Below are positions 27,601 through 36,181 of a stretch of DNA of 49,177 nt, piece by piece. The DNA comes from JBBIWA01 sp037439425 (GTDB lineage: Bacteria > Acidobacteriota > Blastocatellia > RBC074). The notes beneath the pieces are model-generated. The model was not told the DNA's origin, did no database searches, and worked only from the letters and a program-made list of their open reading frames with translations. The stretch covers positions 1 through 49,177 of the forward strand of contig JBBIWA010000031.1 of assembly GCA_037439425.1 (NCBI GenBank), written 5' to 3'. The position numbers and the translations under genes were made by a program. Numbering within the stretch: the first letter of the stretch is position 1; each line of letters begins with the position of its first letter.

Positions 27601-28312
27601 AGAGAGTCTGGCCGAGGCGCTTTTGAAAGCACAGGGCGGCGGAGCGGTTGCTGTCTGGTCGTCATCCGGGCTGACCGAGCCAGCGCCACAAACGATTCTC
27701 AATCAGGAACTCTATCGGCATCTCTTCAGCGGTCAGGCGATGACCGTGGGCGAAGCGATCCTCGCTGCCAAAACAGCCGTTTTCAACCGCGATATTCGCC
27801 AAAGCTGGGTCCTGCTGGGTGATCCGGCGCTGAATCTGCTGCCGGGCGATGCGACCCGCAATGCCGATTTGGTCGTTCGCCTGAGCGCGACTTCTGAATC
27901 GGTCATCCCAGGCTCCGCGCTTGGTTATGCCATCACAGTTACTAACCACGGGCCAGCCGCCGCTAATTCGGTGATGGTTACTACTGCGCTCTCTGAGTTC
28001 GCCACCGTAGTCTCGTGTGTCACAACAGGTGGAGGCAACTGCGCCATCTCAGGCAGCAAAGCAACGATCAGCCATCCGTCGCTTGCAGCCGGAGCCACTT
28101 TGATCATCAATCTGAGCGTCGAGGTGAGCAGCGCAGCGGCTCCCGATACCATTCTGATCAACCAGACAAACAGCAGCACACAATCGAATGATCCGATTCG
28201 AAGCAACAATTCGGCCACCGTTACCGTCAGGGTTGCCAGCTTTCAGCCGCTACGACGCCTTTTGCCGCGGCCACCCACCCTGGCGCCGCGCTCAATCGCC
28301 GTGATGAAATAA
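24656..28312 (+). CDS. Secreted gingipain-type C25 cysteine peptidase with lamin-tail and DUF11 domains
   Basis: This is 1218 residues from the ATG at 24656 (GGAGG upstream). An ATG at 24722 would leave a shorter, more typical signal peptide ending near SKA|VS. A lamin-tail domain lies at about 52-165 (EWFELKNVSASAITLSGWTI). A linker and beta-rich region extend to about 720. The peptidase C25 domain is at about 725-1060, with catalytic His938 in YLGHGS and Cys972 in MTCLNG. A DUF11-type beta domain lies near the C-terminus. No type IX secretion C-terminal signal is seen. Because it follows the PqqD-knottin gene at 38 nt, it may process that peptide or its targets, but this is only suggested by position. 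Confidence 0.85.
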   Translation: MEKAKRHAKHLVLFSLFPRSQRMRLNPVVLLPLILVAIVYYLPSPSKAVSTTILITEVEADPKLTGTDDANEWFELKNVSASAITLSGWTITDNNSSDTIPTITLGPGQCVIVAATANGFQSEHPTNTHQVLTVADSKIGNGLNNSSDRLILKDNNGTEVDCLSWGSDTTCFSPAVSTPPDNTDQTIQRTSDTDTDTKNDWATATETPCSNPPTAITLGHFAAVNYGDVTRLQWQTGYEVDNLGFNLYREQDGQRVRLNPSIIAGSALFVGSNTELTAGRSYSWLDPHAKAGAQYWLEAIDLDGSRQLHGPIFPTELSSAERPPESQSPQARLLGQLTADAQLSEALPEQQQWPALLKQMSNASTRMAFSLKPQRSASLAELPPLQQQWALAAQSSIKLAVNRNGWYRVTQPELLAVGLNPNVDPRTFQLFVKGREVPIAVTSAQPAQFGPADYIEFYGQALDTPATDTQVYWLTAGSQAGKRIAVNSAPAAVSPSTRSFPMSVERKERLVYFASLLNGEAENFFGQVLSGRSAAVEQKLNLKHLDTGATTQAQLEVALQGVTSQAHQVRVQINETDAGTLSFANRDHAVARLSFSHSALREGENTIRLTVTGGETDVSLLDYLRLTYARTYHAENDALTFSVASAQSVRVSGFSNPRIRVFDITDPDAVQEIAVQPLSEATGYGFSLYVPTARILMALTDQQYERPAGIVANQPSSWHRFSAGANLVLITHRDFRPSVQPLVELRQSQGWKVAVVDVEDLYDEFSYGIHSPQAIKDFLLQARHCWSLPPRYLLLVGDGSLDPRNYLKKGYLDLVPARLIDTASMETASDDWFADFDGDGVAELAVGRLPVRTLAEANTVISKIVSFTPEGNLRGAVLVSDRPSGYNFEAASDQLRSLLPAATAVQAINRSEGTTEAVRARIIEAINQGPSLVNYLGHGSVDVWAGEGLLRAADASALNNRTALSFFALMTCLNGYFQDPALESLAEALLKAQGGGAVAVWSSSGLTEPAPQTILNQELYRHLFSGQAMTVGEAILAAKTAVFNRDIRQSWVLLGDPALNLLPGDATRNADLVVRLSATSESVIPGSALGYAITVTNHGPAAANSVMVTTALSEFATVVSCVTTGGGNCAISGSKATISHPSLAAGATLIINLSVEVSSAAAPDTILINQTNSSTQSNDPIRSNNSATVTVRVASFQPLRRLLPRPPTLAPRSIAVMK

Positions 28313-28333
28313 TCTGAAGAATGTGCATAAATC

Positions 28334-28353
28334 CCGCCCACGGCAGTGGGTGG
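28334..28353. terminator. Possible bidirectional terminator hairpin
   Basis: CCGCCCAC and GTGGGTGG pair around a GGCA loop in the gap between the convergent C25 and ChaN-like genes. There is no strong T-run on either side, so termination is uncertain. Confidence 0.35.
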
Positions 28354-28405
28354 ATCTTTCAAGTCCAACCTACGGTGCACGCGCTTCAAATAATCTGTAG
28401 CCCGC

Positions 28406-30088
28406 TTATGGTCTGCTCAGTCTGCGCACCCAATTGTGATAACATCTGGTGGCGCTGCCGGCCGCAGAGAAATCGGCGCTGAAGAGTCGTTTGATCTCCG
28501 CAACTGCGACCTCACCCTGGCTATGGGCTTGATAAATTCGCTCGCCGAGGAGGCGGCCGACATAGCGCGTGGCGACTTCAAAAAGCGTTCCTTCGCTAGA
28601 GGTAATCTCGTCGAACCAGATCGGCGCGGGCGCAGCGTTGATAGCTTCAGCGAGCGCTGTCTGGTGATCAACGAAGAAACGTGAAAGCATCTCCAGCCTC
28701 GCCTGACCGAGACCGGCAGCCTGCGCCCACGCTTTGCAGTGTTCTTCAGACAACTCAGGTAGCAGCAACAGCGGAGCAGCGCGCTGCGGGACTAAGAGCT
28801 TGGAAGCGAAGAACACCAGCGCTTCATCCAGAGTGGTGGCGGTGAACCGATCCAGGGGGCTGGGATAAGAGGTGCGTGCCTGCTCCCAGAGCTCCCCGCG
28901 CAGCGCGGCAGCCAGAAACCGTGCCACTTCTTCACTGGCGCTCACCAGATTGAAAGCTTCGACGAAGATCGCATTGAGTCGTGGAACAAAGATGCACCCG
29001 GCAGACTGCACGCGCTGGCGCGCCGCTTTGATCTCTCTGGCCTCTACCCCGTAATGCTCAAGCAAGGCCGCGAAATCGGTGAAGTCATAATCGTCGTAGA
29101 CCTCCGGCCAGACCTCTATCAGCAACTGCTCTGGCCCGCGCTTGAGGCGGTGCCGGTATTTATTGATCTTGAGCAGGTCCAGCAGCGTGTCGAGCGTGTG
29201 ATAGAAGGCTGCGGCCATTTCGCCTTCTCCATAATCATCGGCTGCCTGCCATCGTTCGATGGCGCGCTTGTAGGCCTGATATTTCTCCAGCGGAGTGGCA
29301 GTAAAGACGCAATACTTGCCTGGCGCCAGGCGCACAGCCTCGATGCGGTCTTCACCTTCCGCTGCCCATTTCCAGTACAATTCATCTACGTTCTGCGCGA
29401 TGATGAGCTGCTGCACCTCCAGGCCGGCAGTAGCAGCGCGCCGCTGCACCTTGCCCGGCAAGTGATTGGCTGCCAGGTGAGATTCACCGAACAAGACAAC
29501 GATCTGAGCCTGGCGCCGCTCGCTGGCTATTCTGATGATCTTCTCAGCCGCTTGAGAATCTCGCCGCGCAATCAGGCGCAGATTGTGACGCGGCTCGCAA
29601 TCAATGCCGAAGACTGTCAATCCGCGCTGGCGTGCTAGTTCCAGGAGCGAACGATACCCGCTCCAGGGATAGCCCCATTCAGCTTCATAGCGGATGCGAC
29701 GCAGAAACTCTGTCTCACTCAACTGGCCGCTGAGATAAGCTTCGAGCAGCCGCTGATGCCGAGCGTAAAACGCTTCCAGACAGAGCACCAGTTCTTGTTT
29801 GCGCCGCACTTGGGTCAACAATTGATTGACAAAATGCACGGCGAAGGCCTGGGTAGCAGGCAGCGCGTGATAATCGGCAATGTAGATCACATCAGCGCGC
29901 GCCGCTTCAGCCAGCACTTCAGCCAGGGAAGAGGACGATTCGGCGCGCTGAAATTCGCGGAGGAAGCGTGTGATATAACTGCTTTGCGCGCGCCTGTCCA
30001 CAGCGAAAAGCTCGCACTTGAGCTTCTCGACGGCTGCTCTTTGAAGACGAAGCTGCTTGTTGGCGCGCGCGCCGTCTGCTTGCGGCAT
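28406..30088 (-). CDS. ChaN-like (DUF399) haem-uptake-type protein
   Basis: This is 560 residues from an ATG at 30088; the frame stays open to 30166 without a better start. The N-terminal half matches the ChaN/DUF399 fold: VIYIADYHALPATQAF, LEAFYARHQRLLEAYLSG, and GESHLAANHLPGKVQ with the His and Glu positions of the family. ChaN members bind haem and are linked to iron supply, though many members are uncharacterised. The C-terminal half (about 290-560) contains an HExxH-free region with acidic helices and no domain I recognise. No signal peptide is visible, so the protein may be cytoplasmic. It is convergent with the C25 peptidase gene. Confidence 0.75.
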   Translation of the reverse strand: MPQADGARANKQLRLQRAAVEKLKCELFAVDRRAQSSYITRFLREFQRAESSSSLAEVLAEAARADVIYIADYHALPATQAFAVHFVNQLLTQVRRKQELVLCLEAFYARHQRLLEAYLSGQLSETEFLRRIRYEAEWGYPWSGYRSLLELARQRGLTVFGIDCEPRHNLRLIARRDSQAAEKIIRIASERRQAQIVVLFGESHLAANHLPGKVQRRAATAGLEVQQLIIAQNVDELYWKWAAEGEDRIEAVRLAPGKYCVFTATPLEKYQAYKRAIERWQAADDYGEGEMAAAFYHTLDTLLDLLKINKYRHRLKRGPEQLLIEVWPEVYDDYDFTDFAALLEHYGVEAREIKAARQRVQSAGCIFVPRLNAIFVEAFNLVSASEEVARFLAAALRGELWEQARTSYPSPLDRFTATTLDEALVFFASKLLVPQRAAPLLLLPELSEEHCKAWAQAAGLGQARLEMLSRFFVDHQTALAEAINAAPAPIWFDEITSSEGTLFEVATRYVGRLLGERIYQAHSQGEVAVAEIKRLFSADFSAAGSATRCYHNWVRRLSRP

Positions 30089-30664
30089 AATTTTCCAGGT
30101 AAATCCAGGGCAGGAACTGCTCGGGTGCTCACAAAATAACCGAGATGGTAGGGCGGAGTCCAGCATTTATTTGGATCTATTTGGATCTGAGAAGACGATA
30201 GCCTGTGGAGTGCTTTGGTAGTCTCTTGATTGTCGAATCGACTGTAGCTCAGCAAGCCCTGGCGCCTTTTGTCTCGAAAATCTGTGGAAAGCAAAGAGGA
30301 CTACCCAAGCGGGACCAAACTGTGCGGCGTTTTTCAAGCTATTGCCCATCTATGCTCACTCTTCAATTAGCTAGATTCAGAGAGACAAACGCCTACCCGG
30401 GGAAGAACATTTTCTTGCATGCGCTAGCTCAACTGGCAACCACGCGAAGAATATCTCCGCCTTAGCCCGTGACAGCGAGCGCCCAGACCAGTTATCATTC
30501 GCCTTTCTGCGGAAAATCCTGGGCAGGCACGCCTGCGGGCGTGCTCGGCTTCGTCAAACGCGCCGCTGCCGCAAAGCGAGCACGCTCGCAAGCTTGCGTA
30601 CCCAGCTTCTCACTGTTTCAGGACGAGGCTCGCCTCATGAAAAATTTCTCGAAGGTGAGCTAAG
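30089..30664. repeat. Intergenic region with hairpin repeat related to the MITE cores
   Basis: An imperfect inverted repeat spans about 30517-30605. Its right arm, CACGCTCGCAAGCTTGCG, closely matches the right hairpin arm of MITE-like element 1 (4320-4340). The terminal repeats are absent. No gene is seen in the remaining sequence. Confidence 0.5.
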
Positions 30665-31645
30665 ATGGCTATGCAGAGATTTCTCCTGACAGGAGCGCAC
30701 GGATTCATCGGTGCGTGGGTAGTCAAACAGTTGCTCGCTGAAGATACCGAAGTGGTGATTTTTGACCGCAGCCCGGATGCGCGACGTCTCCGCTTGATCA
30801 TGGAAGAGAATGAGATAGCGGGTGCGAAATTCGTGGCCGGCGACATCACGGATACCGATTCCATCGCCCGAGCTGTCCAGCACCACGCAATTACGCACAT
30901 CATTCACCTGGCCGCGTTACAAGTGCCGTCCTGCCGTGCTGATCCGGTAGCGGGAGCGATGGTCAATGTCGTAGGCACGATCAACGTCTTTGAGGCGGCG
31001 CGCCGCTCCGAAGGCCAGGTGCAGAAGATCGTCTACGCCAGCTCCGCCGCTGTCTTTGGCCGGACTGAGGATGATCGTCCGCTTGGGGAAAATGAAGCTG
31101 CCAACCCGACTACCCATTACGGCGCCTTCAAGCGATGCAATGAGGATAATGCGCGCGTCTATTTCTGGGATGACGGCTTGAGTAGCATCGGGCTGCGACC
31201 GCTCACGGTTTACGGCGTCGGGCGAGACTTCGGTCTGACTTCAGACCCGACCAAAGCGATGAAAGCAGCAGTCGCCGGACGGCCGTTTCACATTCGCTTT
31301 GGCGGAGAGACGGATTTTCTTTACGTCGCCGATGCGGCTGAGGCATTTATCCGCGCGGCGCGGTCAAATCTGACCGGCGCCTACGTCTTCAACCTGCATG
31401 GTGAAACCGCTCACGTGGCCGAGATCGTGGCCGAGATCGAGCGTCTATGTCCAGAGGCTAAGGGCACTATCACCTATGCTGAAAACCCGTTGCCAATCCC
31501 GCCCCGGCTGGATGATACTGCGATCCGCGCAGCGTTCCAGTTGCCGCCGGTTACGCCCCTGGATCAGGGAATGCGCGAAACGATTGAACGTTTTGCCCAG
31601 TTGCAGAGTGAAGGTCGTCTCGACCTGAGTGATCTGGATATTTGA
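30665..31645 (+). CDS. NAD-dependent epimerase/dehydratase (SDR family)
   Basis: This is 326 residues of the extended short-chain dehydrogenase type. The Rossmann motif TGAHGFIG is at 9-16, the acidic binding residue is in VVIFDRS, and the catalytic set is ASSAAVFG and YGAFK. Such enzymes epimerise or oxidise sugars or sugar nucleotides. With the Zn-dehydrogenase 4 nt downstream and sugar ABC genes after that, I infer a role in breakdown of a sugar or sugar acid rather than in cell-wall synthesis. AAGGTG precedes the ATG at normal spacing. Confidence 0.85.
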   Translation: MAMQRFLLTGAHGFIGAWVVKQLLAEDTEVVIFDRSPDARRLRLIMEENEIAGAKFVAGDITDTDSIARAVQHHAITHIIHLAALQVPSCRADPVAGAMVNVVGTINVFEAARRSEGQVQKIVYASSAAVFGRTEDDRPLGENEAANPTTHYGAFKRCNEDNARVYFWDDGLSSIGLRPLTVYGVGRDFGLTSDPTKAMKAAVAGRPFHIRFGGETDFLYVADAAEAFIRAARSNLTGAYVFNLHGETAHVAEIVAEIERLCPEAKGTITYAENPLPIPPRLDDTAIRAAFQLPPVTPLDQGMRETIERFAQLQSEGRLDLSDLDI

Positions 31646-31649
31646 AGCC

Positions 31650-32810
31650 ATGAAAGACAACACGACGATGCAAGCACTGGCAGTGTGTGATGCCGAGAAG
31701 CTGGAGCTGATAGAGACTCCACGCCCGGCGTTGCAGCCACACGAAGTTCTCCTGCAGGTTGGCGCGGTCGGGTTGTGTGGCACAGATTTTCACATCTATG
31801 AAGGGCGCGCCAATTACAATGCCGATGCCCAGGGCCGTCTCATCCCGCTGCGCGAGCAGCCGCAGATTCTCGGCCATGAAGTCTGCGGCACTATCGTTGA
31901 AACTGGTAGCGAGGTGCGCGATCTGCAAGCTGGCGATCGCGTCGTCGTAGATCAAGGGCTCAATTGCCGCAGTCGCGGCCAGGAGTGGTTGTGTGAATAC
32001 TGCGCGACGGGCAACTCGCATCAGTGCCTCAACTACGCTGAACACGGCATCACCGGGTTGCCAGGCGGCTTGGCCGATTTCATCGCCATCCCGGCGGTCA
32101 ATGCGGTGCGTATCGAAAGCGATCTGCCGATGGAAGAGGCAGTGCTGGTTGAACCGCTCGGCTGCGTCATTCACGCTAGCGACATGGTCGCCAACACACC
32201 GGCGCGCTATCGCTTTGGCGGCTTTCGCCCCATCCGCAATCTGATGATCTGTGGAGCCGGACCGGCCGGATTGCTCTTTACGCAATATCTACGCCGCGTC
32301 GTCGGCTTCGATGGGCTGCTGGTTGTCAGCGAGCCGAACGCGCGGCGGCGGCAGCTGGCGGCCGATTATGGCGCGACGGTGATAGACCCGACCGCAGGCG
32401 ACCTGGTAGCAGCTGTGCGTGAGTTGACGCATGGGGAGCGCATCCATTACCTGATCGAAGCAGCCGGCGTCGCCTCCCTGTTTAGGCAGATTCCAGGACT
32501 GATCCGCAAACAGGCCACCGTCTTGCTTTACGGCCACGGCCATCACGGAGTGGATCTGGGCGTGATCAACTACATTCAGTTTATGGAGCCGGCGCTGGTG
32601 GCTGCCGTAGGCGCGTCCGGAGCGATTGAGGCCGATGGGCGGCCCAGCACCTATCGCCGCGCGCTCGAACTGATTAGTAGCGGGCAGATCAACGTCTCGC
32701 GCTTAATCACACATCGCTACCTCAGCCTTGAGGAAGCGCCGCGCGCTTTCACGCAAGACCGCTTCGAGCCCGACTATATCAAAGGCGTAGTGATTCTCGA
32801 GCGCCAGTAA
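31650..32810 (+). CDS. Zinc-dependent medium-chain alcohol/polyol dehydrogenase
   Basis: This is 386 residues from the ATG at 31650, four bases past the epimerase stop; a second ATG at 31668 is possible. Catalytic zinc residues are seen in GLCGTDFH and GHEVCG. A Cys-rich loop (residues about 108-125, WLCEYCATGNSHQC) probably holds the structural zinc, and the NAD site is CGAGPAGLLF. It is likely an oxidoreductase of a sugar alcohol or sugar acid, working with the epimerase gene upstream. The exact substrate is unknown. Confidence 0.87.
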   Translation: MKDNTTMQALAVCDAEKLELIETPRPALQPHEVLLQVGAVGLCGTDFHIYEGRANYNADAQGRLIPLREQPQILGHEVCGTIVETGSEVRDLQAGDRVVVDQGLNCRSRGQEWLCEYCATGNSHQCLNYAEHGITGLPGGLADFIAIPAVNAVRIESDLPMEEAVLVEPLGCVIHASDMVANTPARYRFGGFRPIRNLMICGAGPAGLLFTQYLRRVVGFDGLLVVSEPNARRRQLAADYGATVIDPTAGDLVAAVRELTHGERIHYLIEAAGVASLFRQIPGLIRKQATVLLYGHGHHGVDLGVINYIQFMEPALVAAVGASGAIEADGRPSTYRRALELISSGQINVSRLITHRYLSLEEAPRAFTQDRFEPDYIKGVVILERQ

Positions 32811-32984
32811 TAGCAAGAACCCCATAGCGGTTTGTAAATCAATGAAGGACCTGTAATGAAAAGAGAGAGTCAGGAGTAGTGACTTGAAGCAGACTTCAGG
32901 CTGTGGAGAGGGGCACGCCTGAAGGCCGAAGCTGCACAACTCTCCTCACGCGAGTAGAAACCGCTGTAACTTCACGGAAAAGAC

Positions 32985-33953
32985 ATGAAGCAGATCAAAC
33001 TTACTACCTTATCGTTACTCCTGCTCACCGTCACTTGGCTCGTCCTTGCCTGCCAGAGAGCGGGTGATGGTGAAGCCAAGAGACCCGTTATTGTTGTCAT
33101 TCCCAAAGGCGTGTCACATTTCTTCTGGCAAAGCGTCAAGGCCGGAGCCGAAGCCGCAGGCAAAGACTTGAACGCTGAAATCATCTGGAAAGGCCCGGCG
33201 CAGGAGATCGACTACTCAGGCCAGATCAACATCGTCGAGGATGCTATCAATCGGCGCGTGGATGGGATTGTGCTGGCGCCGTCGCATCGCGAAGCACTGG
33301 TGCCGATTGTCGAGCGCGCACAGCGTGAAGGCATTCCGGTGACGATCTTCGATTCAGGCATCGGGACCGAAACCTACCTCTCTTATGTCTCGACCGATAA
33401 TTACCAGGGCGGCGTGGTGGCGGCTGAGCGGCTCGCCGAAAGACTGGGCGGCAAAGGTAAAGTTGCCATCCTCGGCGTCAAAAAAGGTTCCGTCTCGACC
33501 GATGAACGCGAAGAAGGATTTCAGAATACGATCAAAGAAAAGTATCCTGAGATTCAGATTGCGCAATTTCTGTATGGCGAAGCCGACCGCGCCAAATCGC
33601 TCGATCGCGCGATGGATATTTTGACTGCTCACTCCGATCTCGATGGCATGTTCGCCTCGAATGAATCATCCACAGTGGGCGCGGTGCAGGCGATCAAACA
33701 AAGAGGGCTGGCTGGCAAGCTGATCCTGGTCGGCTTCGATTCCAGTCCCAATCTGATCGCAGATTTGAAAGCCGGAGCGATTGATTCGCTGGTGCTGCAA
33801 AATCCTTACAAGATGGGCTATGAAGGCGTCCGCACAATGGTGGAGAAGTTGAGCGGGAAAGTGCCACAGCGACGGATTGACACAGGCGTGAAGCTATTGA
33901 CCAGAGACAATCTGGAGACGCCGGAGATGCAGCAGTTGATTAAAGAGCCGTAG
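32985..33953 (+). CDS. Sugar ABC transporter substrate-binding lipoprotein
   Basis: This is 322 residues starting with a lipoprotein signal (LVLAC at 19-23). A type 1 periplasmic binding fold of the ribose/xylose class follows: VIPKGVSHFFWQSVKAGAE, DGIVLAPSHREALVP, VSTDNYQGG and FASNESSTVGAVQAI. It should deliver a sugar to an ABC importer. The ATPase is present at 34676 but the permease is only a stub, so transport may be lost or use a distant permease. A two-gene nucleotidyltransferase module sits between it and the ATPase. Confidence 0.9.
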   Translation: MKQIKLTTLSLLLLTVTWLVLACQRAGDGEAKRPVIVVIPKGVSHFFWQSVKAGAEAAGKDLNAEIIWKGPAQEIDYSGQINIVEDAINRRVDGIVLAPSHREALVPIVERAQREGIPVTIFDSGIGTETYLSYVSTDNYQGGVVAAERLAERLGGKGKVAILGVKKGSVSTDEREEGFQNTIKEKYPEIQIAQFLYGEADRAKSLDRAMDILTAHSDLDGMFASNESSTVGAVQAIKQRGLAGKLILVGFDSSPNLIADLKAGAIDSLVLQNPYKMGYEGVRTMVEKLSGKVPQRRIDTGVKLLTRDNLETPEMQQLIKEP

Positions 33954-33967
33954 TAATTCTGGCGTTT

Positions 33968-34186
33968 ATGAATCCTGAGGTAACCACCGACATTCCACGC
34001 GAATGGTTAGAGGAGTTCGAAGCTGCGGCGCGGCGTCCGCTGGCGACGCGGCTGCGTTACGCCTTCATTCTCACCTATAAACCTGTGCTTGATGATGCTT
34101 CGTATCGCGCCTTCGACACGATGGAAGATTACCGCCGTTGGTGCGAGGAGAATTTACCGGAGTGGTTAGGTTATGGGCGCGTTTGA
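33968..34186 (+). CDS. Small acidic partner protein, hypothetical
   Basis: This is 72 residues with a high content of Glu, Arg and aromatic residues (LRYAFILTYKPVLDD, YRRWCEENLPEWLG). It begins 15 bp after the binding-protein gene and its stop overlaps the ATG of the nucleotidyltransferase gene by 14 bp. Small genes in this position beside minimal nucleotidyltransferases are usually the partner of a toxin-antitoxin-like pair. I do not recognise a named family. Confidence 0.6.
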   Translation: MNPEVTTDIPREWLEEFEAAARRPLATRLRYAFILTYKPVLDDASYRAFDTMEDYRRWCEENLPEWLGYGRV

Positions 34187-34675
34187 ATACCGCCAGGCAG
34201 AAGAAGTTCGCGACGCGCTCAGCCGTCACAGTGTGCGCTATCTGTTCATCGGCAAATCAGAAGCCTCTTGCTGAGCTATCCCGACACCACACAGGATGTG
34301 GATTTGTTTGTGGAACGCTCGCTAGAGAATGGGCGCGCGATGGTCGAAGCGCTCCTGGAACTTGGATTCACGTTGACTGATGAGCAGGTTCGCGATATCG
34401 AGCAAGGTAAGGATTTCATACAACTCAAAAATGGTCCCTTTGATCTGGACCTGATCTTCGCGCCTGACGGCATCGAGCGGTTTGAAGACGCCTGGCACAG
34501 ACGCGTTGGGGTCGCAGGCTTCCCAGTCTGTCACCTGGACGATATCATCGCCAGTAAAGTGGCAGCCAATCGTCAGCGAGACCGAGAATCTCTACCGCGG
34601 TTGCGAGCATTCCGCGAGTACTGGATGAAGCAAAGAGCTAAGTCACCGCATACTACCGAAGAGACCCAAGAATAA
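34173..34675 (+). pseudogene. Frameshifted nucleotidyltransferase (DUF6036/AbiEii-like)
   Basis: The frame from the ATG at 34173 reads MGAFEYRQAEEVRDALSRHS and on to YLFIGKSEASC, then stops at 34274. The next frame continues the protein at once: LSYPDTTQDVDLFVERS and FDLDLIFAPDGIERFEDAWHR. A one-base loss near 34262-34266 (GGAGCCCTC expected, GAAGCCTC present) explains it. DVDLF is the metal-binding acidic pair of minimal nucleotidyltransferases. It could be a sequencing error. A start at 34268 would miss the Gly-Ser motif, so I call it inactive as written. Confidence 0.7.
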
Positions 34676-36181
34676 ATGGGGACCTATCCTGCCGCGCTCG
34701 AAATGCGCGGGATCACCAAGTCGTTCGCTGGCAACCTGGTGCTTGCCGAGGTCAAGCTGACTGCCCAGGCAGGCGAAGTGCATGCTCTGGTGGGCGAAAA
34801 TGGCGCGGGCAAATCCACGCTCATGAAGATTCTGGCAGGCGTCTATCAGCCGGACGCGGGTCAGATTCTGATTGATGGTCAGGCGGTGCGCTTTCATCGT
34901 CCGGCTGAGGCGCTCGCGCGCGGAATTGCGATGATCTATCAGGAGCTGTCGCTGGCGCCGCATCTCACCGTCGCAGAAAACATCTTTCTCGGACGCGAGC
35001 CACTGCGCTTTGGTCTGATCAATCAACGAGAGATCAACGAGCGAGCTGCCTCTCTGCTCTCCGAGTTCGGCTTTCAGATTGATCCGCGCGCGCGCGTCGG
35101 GAACTTGAGCGCGGCATATCGCCAATTGGTCGAAATCACGCGTGCGGTGGTCGAGGCCCGCCGCATTATCATCATGGATGAGCCGACCTCATCACTGACA
35201 GCGCAGGAGGAAGCAGAGCTGTTCCGCCTGATTCGCAATCTCAAAGCGCGCGGCTTGGCGATCATCTACATCTCGCATCGCCTCGAAGAGCTGAATGCTA
35301 TCGCCGACCGGTTGACGATTTTGCGCGATGGTCGCGTGGTTTATGAAGGCAAGTGGGGAGAGATTTCGACCGACGAGATGATCCGGCACATGGCCGGACG
35401 CGAGTTGAAAGAGATCTTCCCAGCGCGACAGGTCAAGCTGGGCGATGTCAAACTGCGCGTTGAGCATTTGACCCGCGCTCGCGCATTTGAAGATGTGAGC
35501 TTTGAGGTGCGCGCCGGTGAGGTCGTTGGGATCGCCGGGTTAGCAGGCGCGGGACGTACTGAGCTGCTCGAAGCGATCTTCGGCGCGCAGCCAGCAGAGA
35601 GCGGCGCAGTTTGGGTAGGCGGCGCGCAGCTCGATGCAACCGATCCGAATCAGGCGGTCAGAAAGGGCTTGGGCTTGCTCACTGAAGATCGCAAGCGAAC
35701 CGGCCTCTGTCTCAATCTGTCCGTGGCGACCAACTTCACGCTCGCTAATGTAGGGGCTATCGTCAAAGGCTGGTTTCTGCAACGCCGCCGGGAGGAGGCT
35801 GTGACTAACAGCTATATTGAGAAGCTGCGTATCCGTCCGCCTTCTCCAGCTGGAGCGGTTGGCCGGTTGAGCGGCGGCAATCAACAGAAGGTTTTGCTGG
35901 CGCGCTGGCTTTTCGCCAACTCGCAGGTCTTCCTGCTGGACGAGCCGACGCGCGGGGTTGATGTCGCGGCGCGCGCAGAAATTTATCGCGTGATCAATCA
36001 ACTGGCTGAAGCTGGCGCGGCGGTAGTGATGGTCTCATCAGACCTGCCCGAGCTTCTAGGGATGGCTGATCGCATCCTGGTGATGCGTCGTGGCCGCCTG
36101 GTCGCAGAAGTCCCGGCCCGGCAAACAACCCAGGAAGAGGTCTTGAAATGTGCCGCCCTCGCAGAAGGCAACCAGAAGTGA
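34676..36181 (+). CDS. Sugar ABC transporter ATP-binding protein (two NBDs)
   Basis: This is 501 residues with two nucleotide-binding domains, as in RbsA, XylG and MglA. NBD1 has the P-loop GENGAGKST (40-48), YQELSL and MDEPTSSLT. NBD2 has the family-typical altered P-loop GLAGAGRTE, signature LSGGNQQKV and Walker B FLLDEPTRGVD. It energises a carbohydrate importer with the lipoprotein at 32985. The ATG directly follows the preceding stop codon, and its own TGA overlaps the GTG of a permease stub, showing that a permease once followed. Confidence 0.9.
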   Translation: MGTYPAALEMRGITKSFAGNLVLAEVKLTAQAGEVHALVGENGAGKSTLMKILAGVYQPDAGQILIDGQAVRFHRPAEALARGIAMIYQELSLAPHLTVAENIFLGREPLRFGLINQREINERAASLLSEFGFQIDPRARVGNLSAAYRQLVEITRAVVEARRIIIMDEPTSSLTAQEEAELFRLIRNLKARGLAIIYISHRLEELNAIADRLTILRDGRVVYEGKWGEISTDEMIRHMAGRELKEIFPARQVKLGDVKLRVEHLTRARAFEDVSFEVRAGEVVGIAGLAGAGRTELLEAIFGAQPAESGAVWVGGAQLDATDPNQAVRKGLGLLTEDRKRTGLCLNLSVATNFTLANVGAIVKGWFLQRRREEAVTNSYIEKLRIRPPSPAGAVGRLSGGNQQKVLLARWLFANSQVFLLDEPTRGVDVAARAEIYRVINQLAEAGAAVVMVSSDLPELLGMADRILVMRRGRLVAEVPARQTTQEEVLKCAALAEGNQK

